IMG/VR virus record: IMGVR_UViG_3300047322_001237
Location: 186,001 to 250,000 of that record
Origin: a virus
DNA: 64,000 nucleotides
Direction: 5' to 3' (one strand)
Shown: positions 1 to 9,808 of the stretch, piece by piece
How positions within the stretch are numbered: position 1 is the stretch's first letter
Layout: each line of letters opens with the position of its first letter
Translations under genes and position numbers: made by a program
Notes under the pieces: model-generated
Database searches by the model: none
Seen by the model: only the letters and a program-made list of their open reading frames with translations
Told to the model about the DNA's origin: nothing

Positions 1-913
1 CGTGGTTGCTCGGATCACGGTATTTCACGTGGCCGGTGGCGAGCACCACCAGGTTCCCCGCCGACTGTCGATACGTCCGTTCGATATGCGGGTACTTGTT
101 CTTCGGGATGTTGATGATCGTGAGCGTCGATGGCTCGCTGTAGAAGCGGGTCGTATCGAGCGCGGGATAGACGTACCACTGATTACCTTGGACGTAGTAG
201 CCCATCGCCGAGTTGTACACGCCTCCGCAGTGCTTCTGGATGTACTGAGGCACATCCATCAGTCGTGTCCCGTGCGGGATGACGATATGTTCACGAGGCT
301 TCGGATTTGCCGACTTCACCATCGTGACGCCCTGGACCTGTCGTTGACCGTTGACGGTCGTCTTTTGCGACGCTGCCGTGAGGATGGTCTTGATCGCGTC
401 ATCGACGGTCGTGTTCCGGAAGATCTGTCCGACCGACATCATCCGCATCTGCTCGACGCCCTTGTTGACGCACTGGAAATGCACCGTCGCTATGTCGGTC
501 AAGTCCAGGTTCATGCGGCTCGGCGAGTTGAAACCGTTTTGCTCCAGCAGCGGCGACCCCTTGTCGAGGAGCGTTCCCGTGAACAGTTCCGTCTTGATGA
601 CGCTTTGCTGATCGGTGGTGTCGCCCATTTCCTTCAGAGGCGTGTACGTCAGCATCACATCGACGGCGTTCTTGTACGGATACACTTCGTGCGCGTACAC
701 ACCCATCGGGATCTGCATCTCGACGATCAGCTCGTCGCCATAGGAGTCGAGGTAGTTTCGCTTCAGGTCAATACTCGTGACCTTCAAAGGCTGGACATAC
801 GTGCCCGTGGTCAAGACGAGAAGGTCAGCGCGCACGGTGAAGTGCACCGGCTTTGCGCCACCATTGACGACTTGCTCGACCTCCATCATCAAGGCCGATT
901 GTTCGAGTTCCAT
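1..913 (-). CDS. Virion structural protein, 3' end outside window (partial)
   Basis: The reading frame opens at the ATG at 913 and runs off the left edge, giving at least 304 residues. The start follows the stop of the upstream gene by 9 bp, as in a co-transcribed cluster. The visible protein is a mixed alpha/beta soluble protein beginning MELEQSAL, with no signal peptide, membrane segment or catalytic motif that I can name. Its place in a minus-strand run of phage structural genes suggests a tail or baseplate component. That role is inferred from context only. The C-terminus is not visible. Confidence 0.7.
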   Translation of the reverse strand, partial: MELEQSALMMEVEQVVNGGAKPVHFTVRADLLVLTTGTYVQPLKVTSIDLKRNYLDSYGDELIVEMQIPMGVYAHEVYPYKNAVDVMLTYTPLKEMGDTTDQQSVIKTELFTGTLLDKGSPLLEQNGFNSPSRMNLDLTDIATVHFQCVNKGVEQMRMMSVGQIFRNTTVDDAIKTILTAASQKTTVNGQRQVQGVTMVKSANPKPREHIVIPHGTRLMDVPQYIQKHCGGVYNSAMGYYVQGNQWYVYPALDTTRFYSEPSTLTIINIPKNKYPHIERTYRQSAGNLVVLATGHVKYRDPSNH

Positions 914-922
914 GAGACCCTC

Positions 923-1588
923 TTATTTCCAGCGGACGCTAGCAGGTCCGTTGAGACGTCCTCGAGTGAAGGCGTCGGCCATGCTGACGCGCTCCGGATA
1001 CTTCTTGTCTTCCGGCTCTTGGGCTTCCGCGTTGATGGTGGTAACGCGAGGCGCCAGTGGCTTGATGAGCTGATCGCGCGCAACGCGCATCGTGCCGGAG
1101 AGCTTGCGGTGCAAGATCGACTCGACGTAATCCTCGGGGAACAGATACTTCGCGTGGCGGTAGACCGTGTTCGCAAACTTGTCCAGCTTCACGAGGTCGT
1201 CGATCGGTGCGTGGCGGATGTTCAGCTCGTATTCGAGCTTGTTCTTCCAGGCATTCAGGTGATCGCTGATCAACTCATAAATCACCTTGGTATCTTTCTG
1301 ATTGGCCACCCCAATGGTCACGCCCGATTCCCAGTACTCGATCATCTGCGAGATGGAAAGCATCCGATCCACACGCTCGTTTTGCATCTGCTTGTCGAAG
1401 TCCGGGTCGCCGGAAGTCGGCGTGCCAAACTCGCGCATCGCCTCGATCGACACTGTCTGAATCGCCTGGACCCGACAAAGAAAGAGCTTGTGAAAGATGT
1501 ACCAGGCTGTGTCGCGTTGCTCCGGCGGCAACCACGTACTGGCCGTGGGTCTTTGCACCGGCTGGGAGCGCGGTACTCGCTGTTTCAT
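923..1588 (-). CDS. Conserved phage protein, probable virion component
   Basis: 221 residues beginning MKQRVPRSQ, with a basic, proline-containing N-terminus followed by a helical region rich in charged residues. No catalytic motif, signal peptide or membrane span is visible. It sits 23 bp below the preceding minus-strand gene and 9 bp above the next, so the three are probably one transcription unit. I do not recognise the family. A structural or assembly role is inferred from the neighbours. Confidence 0.7.
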   Translation of the reverse strand: MKQRVPRSQPVQRPTASTWLPPEQRDTAWYIFHKLFLCRVQAIQTVSIEAMREFGTPTSGDPDFDKQMQNERVDRMLSISQMIEYWESGVTIGVANQKDTKVIYELISDHLNAWKNKLEYELNIRHAPIDDLVKLDKFANTVYRHAKYLFPEDYVESILHRKLSGTMRVARDQLIKPLAPRVTTINAEAQEPEDKKYPERVSMADAFTRGRLNGPASVRWK

Positions 1589-1611
1589 GTCGGGACTCCT
1601 TGTTCAGATTG

Positions 1612-2964
1612 TCAGATGCGCCGAATCGCTGCCCGAATTAGCAACAGCACGATCGGCGTGTAATAGAAGCGCTCAAGTCCGCCCCAGCCGTGATAGGTGT
1701 CACAGAAGGCGAGGAGCAGATCCTTGTTGATGGCGCGGTCTTCGAGGTAGTCGCGAACGACCAGCTCAAGCTTCGACTGACCCGGCCCGTTCTCGTAGAA
1801 GGCTTGCGAGAATACGTAGTGGTCGTCGATCAGCACCGGATTGATCAAAGGCGCTGTGGTGTAGGGCAGGCCAGCGAGGTCCGTGTTTGCGATCAGATCT
1901 TCGAGGCAGCCATTGCGCGAAGGCACGGCTTTCAAACTTGCCTCGGTGATCGGCGTGATGCCAGAGAATTCCTGGTCGACCGTCAGTTCGACGTTGCTCG
2001 GATACACCACGAGGTTGATGCCGCTCCATCGGATGCCGTTGAGCATCGGATTGCGCGTGAAGCGACTGACCCACACCAGTCCCGCCCGCCGGTTGGCGAA
2101 CTTGAGCATTTGCGGATCTTTCTGCAGCAGCACATTCCAAAGTTGCGTGCAGCTCATCGACGGGTCGTCGTCGACGTCGAGCTGCCGCATACGAAGCAGC
2201 TCCGGCGTATCGGTGCTCTCGAACATCTCGGTCAGCGCCCGCACGAGCCAAGCGTCATACGTCGGGTAGGGCTGCCCCGGTGCAATGATCGTCATGAACT
2301 CCTTGCTCATGAACTGCTTGGTGTAGGCGGCGAGCATGGACTCGTAGCGACTATGCAGCGTCGCAATCTGCTGCCACTCCTCTTTCTCCACCAGCGGGTT
2401 CTGACCGGCCTGGAGATAGTCCTTCACGAACTCCAGCGTCTGGACGCTCTTCGTCTCCAGATCCAGCAGACGCTCGGGTTCGGCGTAGTCGACCATCTCG
2501 TACTCGATGCCGAACACCGAGTCCTTGTAGAAAGACTTGCGCTCGCTCGACGTGATCGTGAAAATGCCCATGCGACCGTCATCGACCTGAGCGATGAACA
2601 TGTCACCCTGATTGGGAATCAGCACCGGATACACATTGGCGCTGCCCTTATAGGACATCTTCTTGCTTACCGCGTCCTGCGATGCAGTGAGGGACTGAGT
2701 GACCTTCAGTTCCATCTTGCGGATGCGACGGTACTGCTGATACTGCGCCGGCTTGTTGACTGCCTGCCCCGCAATACCGTTGTCCTGGTCCAGGACCTGG
2801 CTGTAGTAGTCGACCGTCCAGCTGCTCCCCTCGATGTGCGTGAGCAGGTCAGTGGTCGGGACATAACGTGTGTCGATCACGATGCCCTTGTACTTCGGAT
2901 CCGTGACGCGGATCTTGTCGCGATGCGGAACCGGAGGCGACGTGGCCTTATCGACGAGTGGCAT
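1612..2964 (-). CDS. Probable virion structural protein (baseplate/tail region)
   Basis: 450 residues. I chose the ATG at 2964 (MPLVDKATSPP) rather than an upstream ATG at 3033, because the longer version would lie almost wholly over the C-terminal codons of the upstream gene. With this start the two genes overlap by 17 bp, typical of translational coupling in phage operons. The protein is soluble with no transmembrane segment. Long beta-rich stretches and a Gln/Tyr-rich segment near residues 80-100 fit a structural protein. No enzyme motif is visible and the function is unassigned. Confidence 0.7.
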   Translation of the reverse strand: MPLVDKATSPPVPHRDKIRVTDPKYKGIVIDTRYVPTTDLLTHIEGSSWTVDYYSQVLDQDNGIAGQAVNKPAQYQQYRRIRKMELKVTQSLTASQDAVSKKMSYKGSANVYPVLIPNQGDMFIAQVDDGRMGIFTITSSERKSFYKDSVFGIEYEMVDYAEPERLLDLETKSVQTLEFVKDYLQAGQNPLVEKEEWQQIATLHSRYESMLAAYTKQFMSKEFMTIIAPGQPYPTYDAWLVRALTEMFESTDTPELLRMRQLDVDDDPSMSCTQLWNVLLQKDPQMLKFANRRAGLVWVSRFTRNPMLNGIRWSGINLVVYPSNVELTVDQEFSGITPITEASLKAVPSRNGCLEDLIANTDLAGLPYTTAPLINPVLIDDHYVFSQAFYENGPGQSKLELVVRDYLEDRAINKDLLLAFCDTYHGWGGLERFYYTPIVLLLIRAAIRRI

Positions 2965-4483
2965 TTGTGTTCTCCACGGCTTGTACATAGAACGTCTCGA
3001 CGGACTTGAAGCCCGTCTGACTGGGGACGGCACTCATGAAGCCGAGCATGGAATTGCGAGAGGTCTGGTTGCTGTTGCCGATCGGTTTCGGGTAGCGGTC
3101 GCGGGGCAGCGCTGGCCACAGGGCCTCGATCAAGCGGACGAGGATGTCGTAGTTGGCGAGCAGGCGTGTCCACGCGGCGGGACTCAAGAGACGCCAGTTG
3201 TAGCAGAGGCCAAACCAGACGTGGAACCGTGCCCGCGGATTGGGATCGAACGTCGTAAGTACGTTCAGGTCGCCATCGACGCGAACCGTGCCATCAGCCT
3301 GCAAGTCGTTCGCGGCATACAAGTTGCACGAGAACACCGAGTTGTAGAGCTGCGTCATATAGGGCGCCTCGCCCGTGACGAAGGCCTTCATCCGGTCATC
3401 CATCGACCATCCTTCCGACAACTCGTCAAGGTTCATCAGCAGATTCGGATTGCCCTCGGCCGACAGATCGAGCGCCGTCATGCCGCTGAAGATGCGGATG
3501 AAAAAGGGCGGCTGGTTGTTCGGCACGAACTCATCCCACGCGGGAAAGCGCAAGCCCTCATTGCCGTTGAACCATCCGTCGAGCGATCGCGTCCGATTGA
3601 ACTGTTCGAAGTAGTAGGCCGACAGCGAGAAGCTTTTCTGTATCTGCTCCGGATTGAACGGCAGCTTGTCTTCGCGGTACTTGATGAGCTGGTTGTGAAC
3701 CATCTGTGGATACTCCATCACCACAGATACCGGCTTGTCGTACTTGAACTTGAACGCGCAGCTGATCGTCCACGTATCGGTGTCGTCTTCTTTGGATCCG
3801 ATCTCTGGTTCGCCTTCGAAATCCCAATATCCGACGATGCGTCCCTGGTGTTCGGGAACCGCGACTTGCAGCTGCTTCCCGCTGAGGTTGGACTCGACGG
3901 TCGCGCGGGCGGTGACGCTATTCTTGAACCACTGGGCGAACGTATCGCCGTAGCCCGCCACGTTCTCCATCAGCGTGTGGATCTCCTCGAGGATGACCAT
4001 CGAGACAGGCGGCAGCTGGTAGGCATAGCGGACGTCGAGCACCTGCACGTCACGCATCTGTGAAGTGCGCACGCGAATCTGCTCGCGCCAGCGCTTCGCC
4101 TTCACTTCGTCGATTGCGCGATACTTGAAGTTGATCGTGATCTCGGTGGACGAGTACACGGGCTTCAGCATCGTTTCGACGCGGGGATCGTGGAAGATGA
4201 AAAGGTTGTCCGGGTATAGGACAGCGGTACTCAGAAGTCGGTCTTGATCGACGGCTTCATCGACTTCGATCGTCACCTGATCGTAATAGGCAAGCTCGCT
4301 ATCAGCAGGATCGGCATGGAGCGTCGACCCCGGCTGCATGGTGTTACCGTGCGCGGACGGGTAGAGAATCGGCGTGTTGTCAGGCAGGCCCGTCAGCTTG
4401 AAGAGACGGCGGGCCACGTCATAGACCACTGGACGCGTTACGCTGTCGTACGTCTCCGGGATAGGCAATACAAGTTTCGGCAT
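2948..4483 (-). CDS. Probable virion structural protein
   Basis: 511 residues beginning MPKLVLPIPETYD. It is soluble and rich in aromatic residues, with many short beta-type segments, as often seen in myophage baseplate and tail proteins. No active-site motif is visible. Its stop codon at 2948 lies inside the next gene (17-bp overlap), so both are probably translated from one message. A hairpin terminator at 4532-4560 separates it from the internal-head-protein gene upstream, so this gene may start its own transcript in the 4484-4530 gap. The specific function is not recognised. Confidence 0.7.
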   Translation of the reverse strand: MPKLVLPIPETYDSVTRPVVYDVARRLFKLTGLPDNTPILYPSAHGNTMQPGSTLHADPADSELAYYDQVTIEVDEAVDQDRLLSTAVLYPDNLFIFHDPRVETMLKPVYSSTEITINFKYRAIDEVKAKRWREQIRVRTSQMRDVQVLDVRYAYQLPPVSMVILEEIHTLMENVAGYGDTFAQWFKNSVTARATVESNLSGKQLQVAVPEHQGRIVGYWDFEGEPEIGSKEDDTDTWTISCAFKFKYDKPVSVVMEYPQMVHNQLIKYREDKLPFNPEQIQKSFSLSAYYFEQFNRTRSLDGWFNGNEGLRFPAWDEFVPNNQPPFFIRIFSGMTALDLSAEGNPNLLMNLDELSEGWSMDDRMKAFVTGEAPYMTQLYNSVFSCNLYAANDLQADGTVRVDGDLNVLTTFDPNPRARFHVWFGLCYNWRLLSPAAWTRLLANYDILVRLIEALWPALPRDRYPKPIGNSNQTSRNSMLGFMSAVPSQTGFKSVETFYVQAVENTNATRR

Positions 4484-4531
4484 GATCGGTCGCCTTATGC
4501 TGGGTTACATAAAATCGACCGAATTGCCAGA

Positions 4532-4560
4532 CGGAATAAAGAGAGGGCCGAAGCCCTCTC
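4532..4560 (-). terminator. Intrinsic terminator with TTTATTCC tail
   Basis: Perfect 8-bp stem (GAGAGGGC/GCCCTCTC) with a TTCG tetraloop on the minus strand, followed by TTTATTCCG. It lies just past the stop of the gene at 4592-6052. The tail is not a plain U-run but the TTTAT(G/T)CC type repeated elsewhere in this window. Confidence 0.8.
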
Positions 4561-4591
4561 CTTGTTTGCGATGCAGGAAACGAACAAGCGA

Positions 4592-6052
4592 TTACATCTT
4601 GCCGGCTTCAGAGAACTTTCCAGCCTGCTTCATCCGCGCTTCGTTATCGCGATTGACGTGGTCATTCATCTTGTCGGCGGAAGATTTCTTCTCGCCGGTT
4701 GCGTCGTCCTTCTTGCTGCCGACCTTCTCCGCCGCCTTCGAACAATCGTTAAGACCTGCGATACCCAGGGCCAATAGCTTCATGCCGTAACCGGCCATCG
4801 GAATGAACGGTTGATATACCCAGCTCGCGTAGGCCTTGTAGAAATTCACGAGCGCCCGACGTTCCGAGGTCATGCCCTCATCACCGATCTTCTTCACGAA
4901 CGCTTCCGACGCCTTTTTCAGCTGACCTTCCTTCATCTCGATCTGGGTCCACAGACCGCTGTAGAACTTGTCGAGAACGATGAAAATTTTCCAAAGAGCG
5001 CTGGCAGCGCCCCTCATGTCGTCCTTCCGGGGAAGCTCTACGGATTCACGCTTAGAAAGAGATTCTCCTTTCCCGGTCTGACCGAACGTCATCGTCGAAT
5101 TGCGCAACCGTTCAAGAGTTGCTTCAACCGTCGATCCCGATTCGGCGCGGAAAGATTTCTTCTGCAACTCGTAGCCGCCCGGGAAAGAGCGCTTGTCAAA
5201 ATCACTCTTGTCGCTCAGCTCCTCCAAACGTTTCGCAAGCTCTTCGAGAGCTTTTTCGGGTGCGTTCGGGTCAAAGGCGTTGAGCGCTTTTTCGATCGCT
5301 TCACCGCGTCCCAGCACGTTGCGCGCGTCTTGCTCGAAGGCTTCTTCGAAGTCTTGGAGAATGAACCCGCCCCGCGGCGACAGGAACAGTTCGCAGAACG
5401 CGCGATTGACGGACACCTCACCTTCAACGCGCTCCGGATAGCTCTCGGCTTTTTTGCCAGCTTTCCCGAGCGTCGCTCGGTAATACTCAAGCCGGCACTG
5501 TTTCCAAAAGTTTTTAATGTGCTGCCATACGCGCGCTACGAAACCGACGATAGCGTCCCAGATCTTCTTCGCACGCTCTTTGATGCCCTCGGCTTCCAGC
5601 GCGATGGAACGGCCGATGTAATGCTCGAGCGACGGCACGATGGCATCCGGTTCGACGTCGGTACCCGCCACTGCCATGTCACCGATCGTCTCGATCATCG
5701 CGGCCTGCGCCGGCGTCGCGGTTTCGATGGACTTCGCCACATGAGCGAGATCATCCAGTGCATCCGACGTCTGAATTGCGCGCTCTGCTTCCTTCAGGTT
5801 CGCGCCAATCTCAGCGATCTGCTCCATCGCCATGCCGAGAACCGTCACCAGCGATTCCAGCGACACTTCCTCTTCTTCCACCGGAGGCACCAGTTCAGCT
5901 TCGTCCGCAGGCGGCGTATCGTTATCCACTGGCGGAATCGGTTCGGCATCAGTCGGCGCCACAACGGTTTCGGTTTTCGCCGGATCCTGAACGGCTTCGC
6001 CTTCGCCGCTTTCTTCGTAAAAGGCCTCGAGGGCCATGAGTGTGCGTCGCAT
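4592..6052 (-). CDS. Internal virion (inner body) protein paralog 1
   Basis: 486 residues. It starts MRRTLMALEAF, continues with an acidic Pro/Glu/Asp-rich stretch (residues about 12-65), and reaches a maturation-type site ALE at 151-153 immediately before the conserved segment GIKERAKKIWDAIVGF. The same N-terminal LALEAF and the same site-plus-amphipathic-helix segment recur in the next three genes, so the four are paralogs. In phiKZ-like phages such internal head proteins are cleaved after S/A/G-x-E by the prohead protease. I infer that the acidic part is a removed propeptide. The product probably sits in the capsid inner body, perhaps ejected with the DNA. Confidence 0.75.
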   Translation of the reverse strand: MRRTLMALEAFYEESGEGEAVQDPAKTETVVAPTDAEPIPPVDNDTPPADEAELVPPVEEEEVSLESLVTVLGMAMEQIAEIGANLKEAERAIQTSDALDDLAHVAKSIETATPAQAAMIETIGDMAVAGTDVEPDAIVPSLEHYIGRSIALEAEGIKERAKKIWDAIVGFVARVWQHIKNFWKQCRLEYYRATLGKAGKKAESYPERVEGEVSVNRAFCELFLSPRGGFILQDFEEAFEQDARNVLGRGEAIEKALNAFDPNAPEKALEELAKRLEELSDKSDFDKRSFPGGYELQKKSFRAESGSTVEATLERLRNSTMTFGQTGKGESLSKRESVELPRKDDMRGAASALWKIFIVLDKFYSGLWTQIEMKEGQLKKASEAFVKKIGDEGMTSERRALVNFYKAYASWVYQPFIPMAGYGMKLLALGIAGLNDCSKAAEKVGSKKDDATGEKKSSADKMNDHVNRDNEARMKQAGKFSEAGKM

Positions 6053-6069
6053 GTTCTTTGTCTTCCAAT

Positions 6070-6111
6070 CGGAATAAATAAAAAGCCCCGAGACACGAGT
6101 GTCCCGGGGCT
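6070..6111 (-). terminator. Intrinsic terminator
   Basis: On the minus strand a long G/C stem (AGCCCCGGGACA pairing with TGTCTCGGGGCT, one mismatch) is followed by TTTTTATTTATTCC. It lies 26 bp past the stop of the gene at 6137-8275 and before the start at 6052, so each paralog appears to be its own transcript. Confidence 0.8.
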
Positions 6112-6136
6112 CCTAAACGCATCAGCGGACTAAGCG

Positions 6137-8275
6137 TTACTTCTTGCGCTCGCCGGTCTGATCGTCGTACTTCGGGTTCTTACGGGCGTCGCGTTGCTTC
6201 CCTGCATCCTTCTTCATGCGTTCAGCGAAGTCCTTGACGGTATCGTCGTAGTCCTTTTGCGTGAACTGCGAATCCTTCGCTCGGGCTTCTGCGCCGGCCT
6301 TCGCACGGTCGCTGGTTGCCTTGTGGCGAGCAGACGCCTTCTCGTCGTAGGCTTCGAGGCCCGATTCGACGAGGGCGCTGTAGCCACGGAGCACCTTGAT
6401 CGCATGCGTGAACAGCGGCACGAATGGCTGATACGTCCACTGCGCCCACGCCTTGTTGAAGTTCAACAGGGAACGGTAGTGGTGAATCGTCCTGCCCTCG
6501 GCCATCGCTGCTTCACCGGCCTTGCCCATGGCCTTCGTCGCGGCAGCCGACGCGGTCTTGATACGCTTGCCGAGATCGTCGAATTCGTGGTACGTCTTCT
6601 GATAGAAGTGTTCCATCGCCGACAGCATCTCGTCGAGCATGCCGAGGGTCTGCACATACGTATGCTTTGGCGCGACAGGGATAACGTGCGGAAGCGAAAC
6701 ATGATTCGCGACGAAGTGTGCGCCGTCGTTCACATACTTCACGCCCGAGTTGCGCAAGCGCTCCAATGCAGCATCCACGTCCTCGCCTGCGGTGTTCTCG
6801 TACGCGACGAGTTCGAGGTGTGCATGTCCGATCAGCTTGTCGATACCAGCCGACGAAGCGAAGCCCGCCGGATGCATGCCCGTGAGCTTGTTCTTCAGAT
6901 CCTGCGCGGCCTTCTCCGGGCGGTTCACGTCGAATTCGGCGATCGCCTTCGCGATGTCGTGACCCTTCTCGACCACACCGTTGGCGTACTCAGCGAACAT
7001 GCCACGGACCGTCTTCACGAAGCGGGGCAGATCCAACGGATGTGCCTCGAGGTCCTTCGCGCTCAGGCCGCCACCCTTCACGAAAGCGAAGAGCTGCATG
7101 CTTGCGCGAACGAAGTCAACGTGCTTCTCATCGCCCACCTCGCCGGCCATCTTCTTCAGCGCGTCGAGCTTTTTGCGCCACGTCGGCAGCGTCTTGTTGA
7201 TGCGCCAGTAGCCACGGATCTTTTCCCAGATGCGATCGATGAACATCACGATCGATTCCCAGATCCGCTGAGCCGTTTCCTTGATGCCTTCGGTCGCGAT
7301 GCGATGACCGATGAAGCTTTCCATCGAAGGAACGATGGCGTCCGGTTCGACGTCGGTACCCGCCACGGCCATGTTGCCTGCCGTTTCCATCAGAGCGGCT
7401 TCAGCCGGCGTCGCTTGCTTGATCGAGTCAGCCACGAACGCCAGATCTTCCAGAGCGTCGGAAACCTGAATCACGCGCTCCGATTCAGCGAGGTCGTGCT
7501 GGATTTCAGCAGCGTGTTCGCCAGCATCGGCAACCGCGAATGCAGCCTCTTCCATCGCGTACGACAGTTCGAGGCGCTCGCGCATCGATTCCATCGCTTC
7601 GCTGTCGGCTTCCGCTGCACCGCCTTCGGGAGTCGGTGTCTCATCGGCACCGCCCACGGGCGTTTCAGCAGGAGTCGACTCACCACCTGCATCGGTCGGT
7701 TCCGTCGCCGCCGGCGGGGTCGTATCGTCCGTAGCGGGCGGGGTTTCGTCCGTGGAAGCAGCCGGCGTCTCTGCCGTTTCCGGTTCTGCGGGCTGCGTAT
7801 CGTCGGTCGACGTAGCAGGCGTTTCAGCAGGCGCGGGCGGCGTTTCGGTCGAGGCATCAGCTGCCGGTGTTTCCGGCGTAGCATCGGTCGATTCAGCGCC
7901 AGCCACCGGCTCTTCAGCCGTCGATGCGTTGGTCGGTTCGGACGGCACAGCCGGAGCAGCTTCAGCCGGAGTTTCCGCAGGCGTCGGCGCGTCCTGCGCA
8001 ACCGGCGCCGGGTCTTCTACGCCGGGTTCTGCGGGAAGTGCAGGGGCGGCTGCGGGATCGGTGGGCTTGGCTTCGTCGGGTTCCGACGGCTCCGGGTTTG
8101 TGCCATCGCCCGTCGGCTCAGCGGGTACCGGTGCGTCAGCTGCCGGTGCGGACGCGACAGCAGCAGGATCTGCTTCCGGCGTCACTGCGGTGTCCGGCTT
8201 GTCGGTCTCAGCGTCCGTCGGCGAACCCGTGTTGGAGTTGTCGAAGGCCTCGAGGGCCAGGAAATGTCGTCGCAT
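6137..8275 (-). CDS. Internal virion protein paralog 2 with long Pro/Ala/Thr-rich propeptide
   Basis: 712 residues starting MRRHFLALEAF. Residues about 13-225 are low-complexity (Pro, Ala, Thr, Glu, Asp repeats), followed by a segment shared with the neighbouring paralogs that includes AVAGTDVEPDAIVPS. A candidate protease site, ATE followed by G, lies near residue 329, directly before the shared amphipathic helix GIKETAQRIWESIV. The mature protein after that site would be about 380 residues and mostly helical. By analogy to phiKZ inner-body proteins it is probably processed in the prohead. The low-complexity insertion is far longer than in the paralogs and explains the size difference. Confidence 0.75.
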   Translation of the reverse strand: MRRHFLALEAFDNSNTGSPTDAETDKPDTAVTPEADPAAVASAPAADAPVPAEPTGDGTNPEPSEPDEAKPTDPAAAPALPAEPGVEDPAPVAQDAPTPAETPAEAAPAVPSEPTNASTAEEPVAGAESTDATPETPAADASTETPPAPAETPATSTDDTQPAEPETAETPAASTDETPPATDDTTPPAATEPTDAGGESTPAETPVGGADETPTPEGGAAEADSEAMESMRERLELSYAMEEAAFAVADAGEHAAEIQHDLAESERVIQVSDALEDLAFVADSIKQATPAEAALMETAGNMAVAGTDVEPDAIVPSMESFIGHRIATEGIKETAQRIWESIVMFIDRIWEKIRGYWRINKTLPTWRKKLDALKKMAGEVGDEKHVDFVRASMQLFAFVKGGGLSAKDLEAHPLDLPRFVKTVRGMFAEYANGVVEKGHDIAKAIAEFDVNRPEKAAQDLKNKLTGMHPAGFASSAGIDKLIGHAHLELVAYENTAGEDVDAALERLRNSGVKYVNDGAHFVANHVSLPHVIPVAPKHTYVQTLGMLDEMLSAMEHFYQKTYHEFDDLGKRIKTASAAATKAMGKAGEAAMAEGRTIHHYRSLLNFNKAWAQWTYQPFVPLFTHAIKVLRGYSALVESGLEAYDEKASARHKATSDRAKAGAEARAKDSQFTQKDYDDTVKDFAERMKKDAGKQRDARKNPKYDDQTGERKK

Positions 8276-8295
8276 TGTTGTCTACCTTACGTTTC

Positions 8296-8347
8296 AAAAG
8301 AGACCCATGGCAGAGCGCTCGCGGCGCACGCGCCACGAGTCTCTTTG
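8296..8347 (-). terminator. Hairpin terminator between paralogs
   Basis: AAAGAGAC (8297-8304) pairs with GTCTCTTT (8339-8346), with further G/C pairing inside. On the minus strand the stem ends in TCTCTTTTG. It lies between the stop of the gene at 8357-9739 and the start at 8275. Confidence 0.6.
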
Positions 8348-8356
8348 TCGGGCGTA

Positions 8357-9739
8357 TTACGCCGGGAGCAGCGGATGCTCGGGCACCGGTACGCCGTGAC
8401 GTTCCTTCTGGACCACGTGCTCGAGGTCGTAGCACTTGATCGATTCCTGGACGCGGGCGATGCCGCTGCGCAGGTTCGTGAGCGTGAGGCTCGTCATCTG
8501 GAGCAACGGTTGATTGATCCAGTGGCAGAAGGCGGCGTTGAAGGCGAGCATCGCGCGGTAGTAGGTCTCGACCACCTTCGAATGACCCGAGGTCTCGCTG
8601 TGATCCAGATCGCCCAGGGACTTCTCGGCCTTCTTCGATGCCGCGGCCAGATCCTTGCGCACGCGCTGGAAATCGCCTTCGTTCTTCGACTTGTCGAACT
8701 TCTCGATCGCATCGAGCTGCGCTTCGAGTTCCTTGACGACTTCTTCCATCTGCTCGACGGTGAGCGGCTTGCCCTTGTGGGTTTCGCCCGCACCGTTTTC
8801 CATCTTGCGGCCGCCGACCGAATCAGCGAGCTGCACGTGATGGGTCCGCAGCTTTTCCAGCACGCCGAGCGTCGTCGCGTCGCCTTCCTTCTGGAAGTCG
8901 GACACGATCAGGATCTTGTTGTGGAGCAAGTCGTCTGTGGATTGGGTTTCGAACTGACCCACCTTCTTCGTGGCTACCACGCCCGGCAGACGGCCGAGCT
9001 TCACGCCCTGGAGCGCGTAACGCAGCTTGTTGGCCGATGCTTGCGGATCTTCTGCGTCGAATGCTTCGATGCCGGACTTCGCCTTCTCGCCCATCGCGAG
9101 CACGTACTTGGCGTAGCTCGAATAGACCCAGTCGACGACCGAGGTGAACGTCTTGTTCGCCTGGATGTACTGCACGGCATCCGTCACGTCCTTGTGCGCC
9201 ACCACGGCGAAGACGCCGACGTGACTGCCTTCCTTCTGCTTCGACTTGGACTTGTCGATGGACTTGATCTGCTTCTTCAGTTCCTCGAGGCGATAGCGCG
9301 CTCGCGGGATCTGCGCGAAGATGCGCTTGAAGAAGTTGACGATCGTTTCCCAGACGTGAGCCAGGAACTTCTGGATGCTTTCCCAGATCTTCTTCGCCGT
9401 CTCTTTGAAGTTCTCGGTGGCGATCACGCCATCCTTGAAGCTTTCCATCGACGGGACGATCTCTTCGGGAGCGATGTCGGTGCCGGCCGCTGCCATCTGA
9501 CCGCACATCTCGGTCAGTTGGGTTTCTTCGGTGCTCGCATCCTTGACGTTACCCGCCACGACCGCGAGGTCTTCCAGAGCATCGGCCAGATCCATGCCGC
9601 GATTCACTTCGGCGAGGTCTTTCTGGATGCGTGCTTCATCGCGCGCGTTCTCGTCGATGAGGAGCATTTCCTCTTCGAGCGAAATCAACGGGCGCGCATC
9701 GTCCTGGACTGCTTCCAGTGCAGGAAAGAAATTGCGCAT
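8357..9739 (-). CDS. Internal virion protein paralog 3
   Basis: 460 residues starting MRNFFPALEAV. A short acidic propeptide-like region (about 10-105) ends in IATE at 106-109, followed by NFKETAKKIWESIQKF, the family's conserved amphipathic helix. The C-terminal part is largely helical, with a coiled-coil-prone Lys/Glu-rich stretch near 300-340. It shares the N-terminal leader and central block with the genes on either side. I infer an inner-body protein matured after the S/A-x-E type site. No enzymatic motif is visible. Confidence 0.75.
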   Translation of the reverse strand: MRNFFPALEAVQDDARPLISLEEEMLLIDENARDEARIQKDLAEVNRGMDLADALEDLAVVAGNVKDASTEETQLTEMCGQMAAAGTDIAPEEIVPSMESFKDGVIATENFKETAKKIWESIQKFLAHVWETIVNFFKRIFAQIPRARYRLEELKKQIKSIDKSKSKQKEGSHVGVFAVVAHKDVTDAVQYIQANKTFTSVVDWVYSSYAKYVLAMGEKAKSGIEAFDAEDPQASANKLRYALQGVKLGRLPGVVATKKVGQFETQSTDDLLHNKILIVSDFQKEGDATTLGVLEKLRTHHVQLADSVGGRKMENGAGETHKGKPLTVEQMEEVVKELEAQLDAIEKFDKSKNEGDFQRVRKDLAAASKKAEKSLGDLDHSETSGHSKVVETYYRAMLAFNAAFCHWINQPLLQMTSLTLTNLRSGIARVQESIKCYDLEHVVQKERHGVPVPEHPLLPA

Positions 9740-9763
9740 GATTGCTTGAACCTTTCAAATGAA

Positions 9764-9808
9764 GGAATAAAACCTGAGACTCCAGGAAACATCCCCGGAG
9801 TCTCAGGT
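9764..9808 (-). terminator. Intrinsic terminator
   Basis: A 12-bp perfect stem, ACCTGAGACTCC (9772-9783) with GGAGTCTCAGGT (9797-9808), is followed on the minus strand by TTTTATTCC. It ends the transcript of the gene at 9853-11151. Confidence 0.85.

Noticed and set aside
2-1663. Plus-strand open frame of about 553 codons at the left edge
   Set aside because: Antisense to two minus-strand structural genes that form a tight operon. No recognisable domain.
7752-8399. Ala/Gly/Ser-rich plus-strand frame
   Set aside because: Reverse complement of the Pro/Ala/Thr low-complexity region of the minus-strand internal protein. No independent support.
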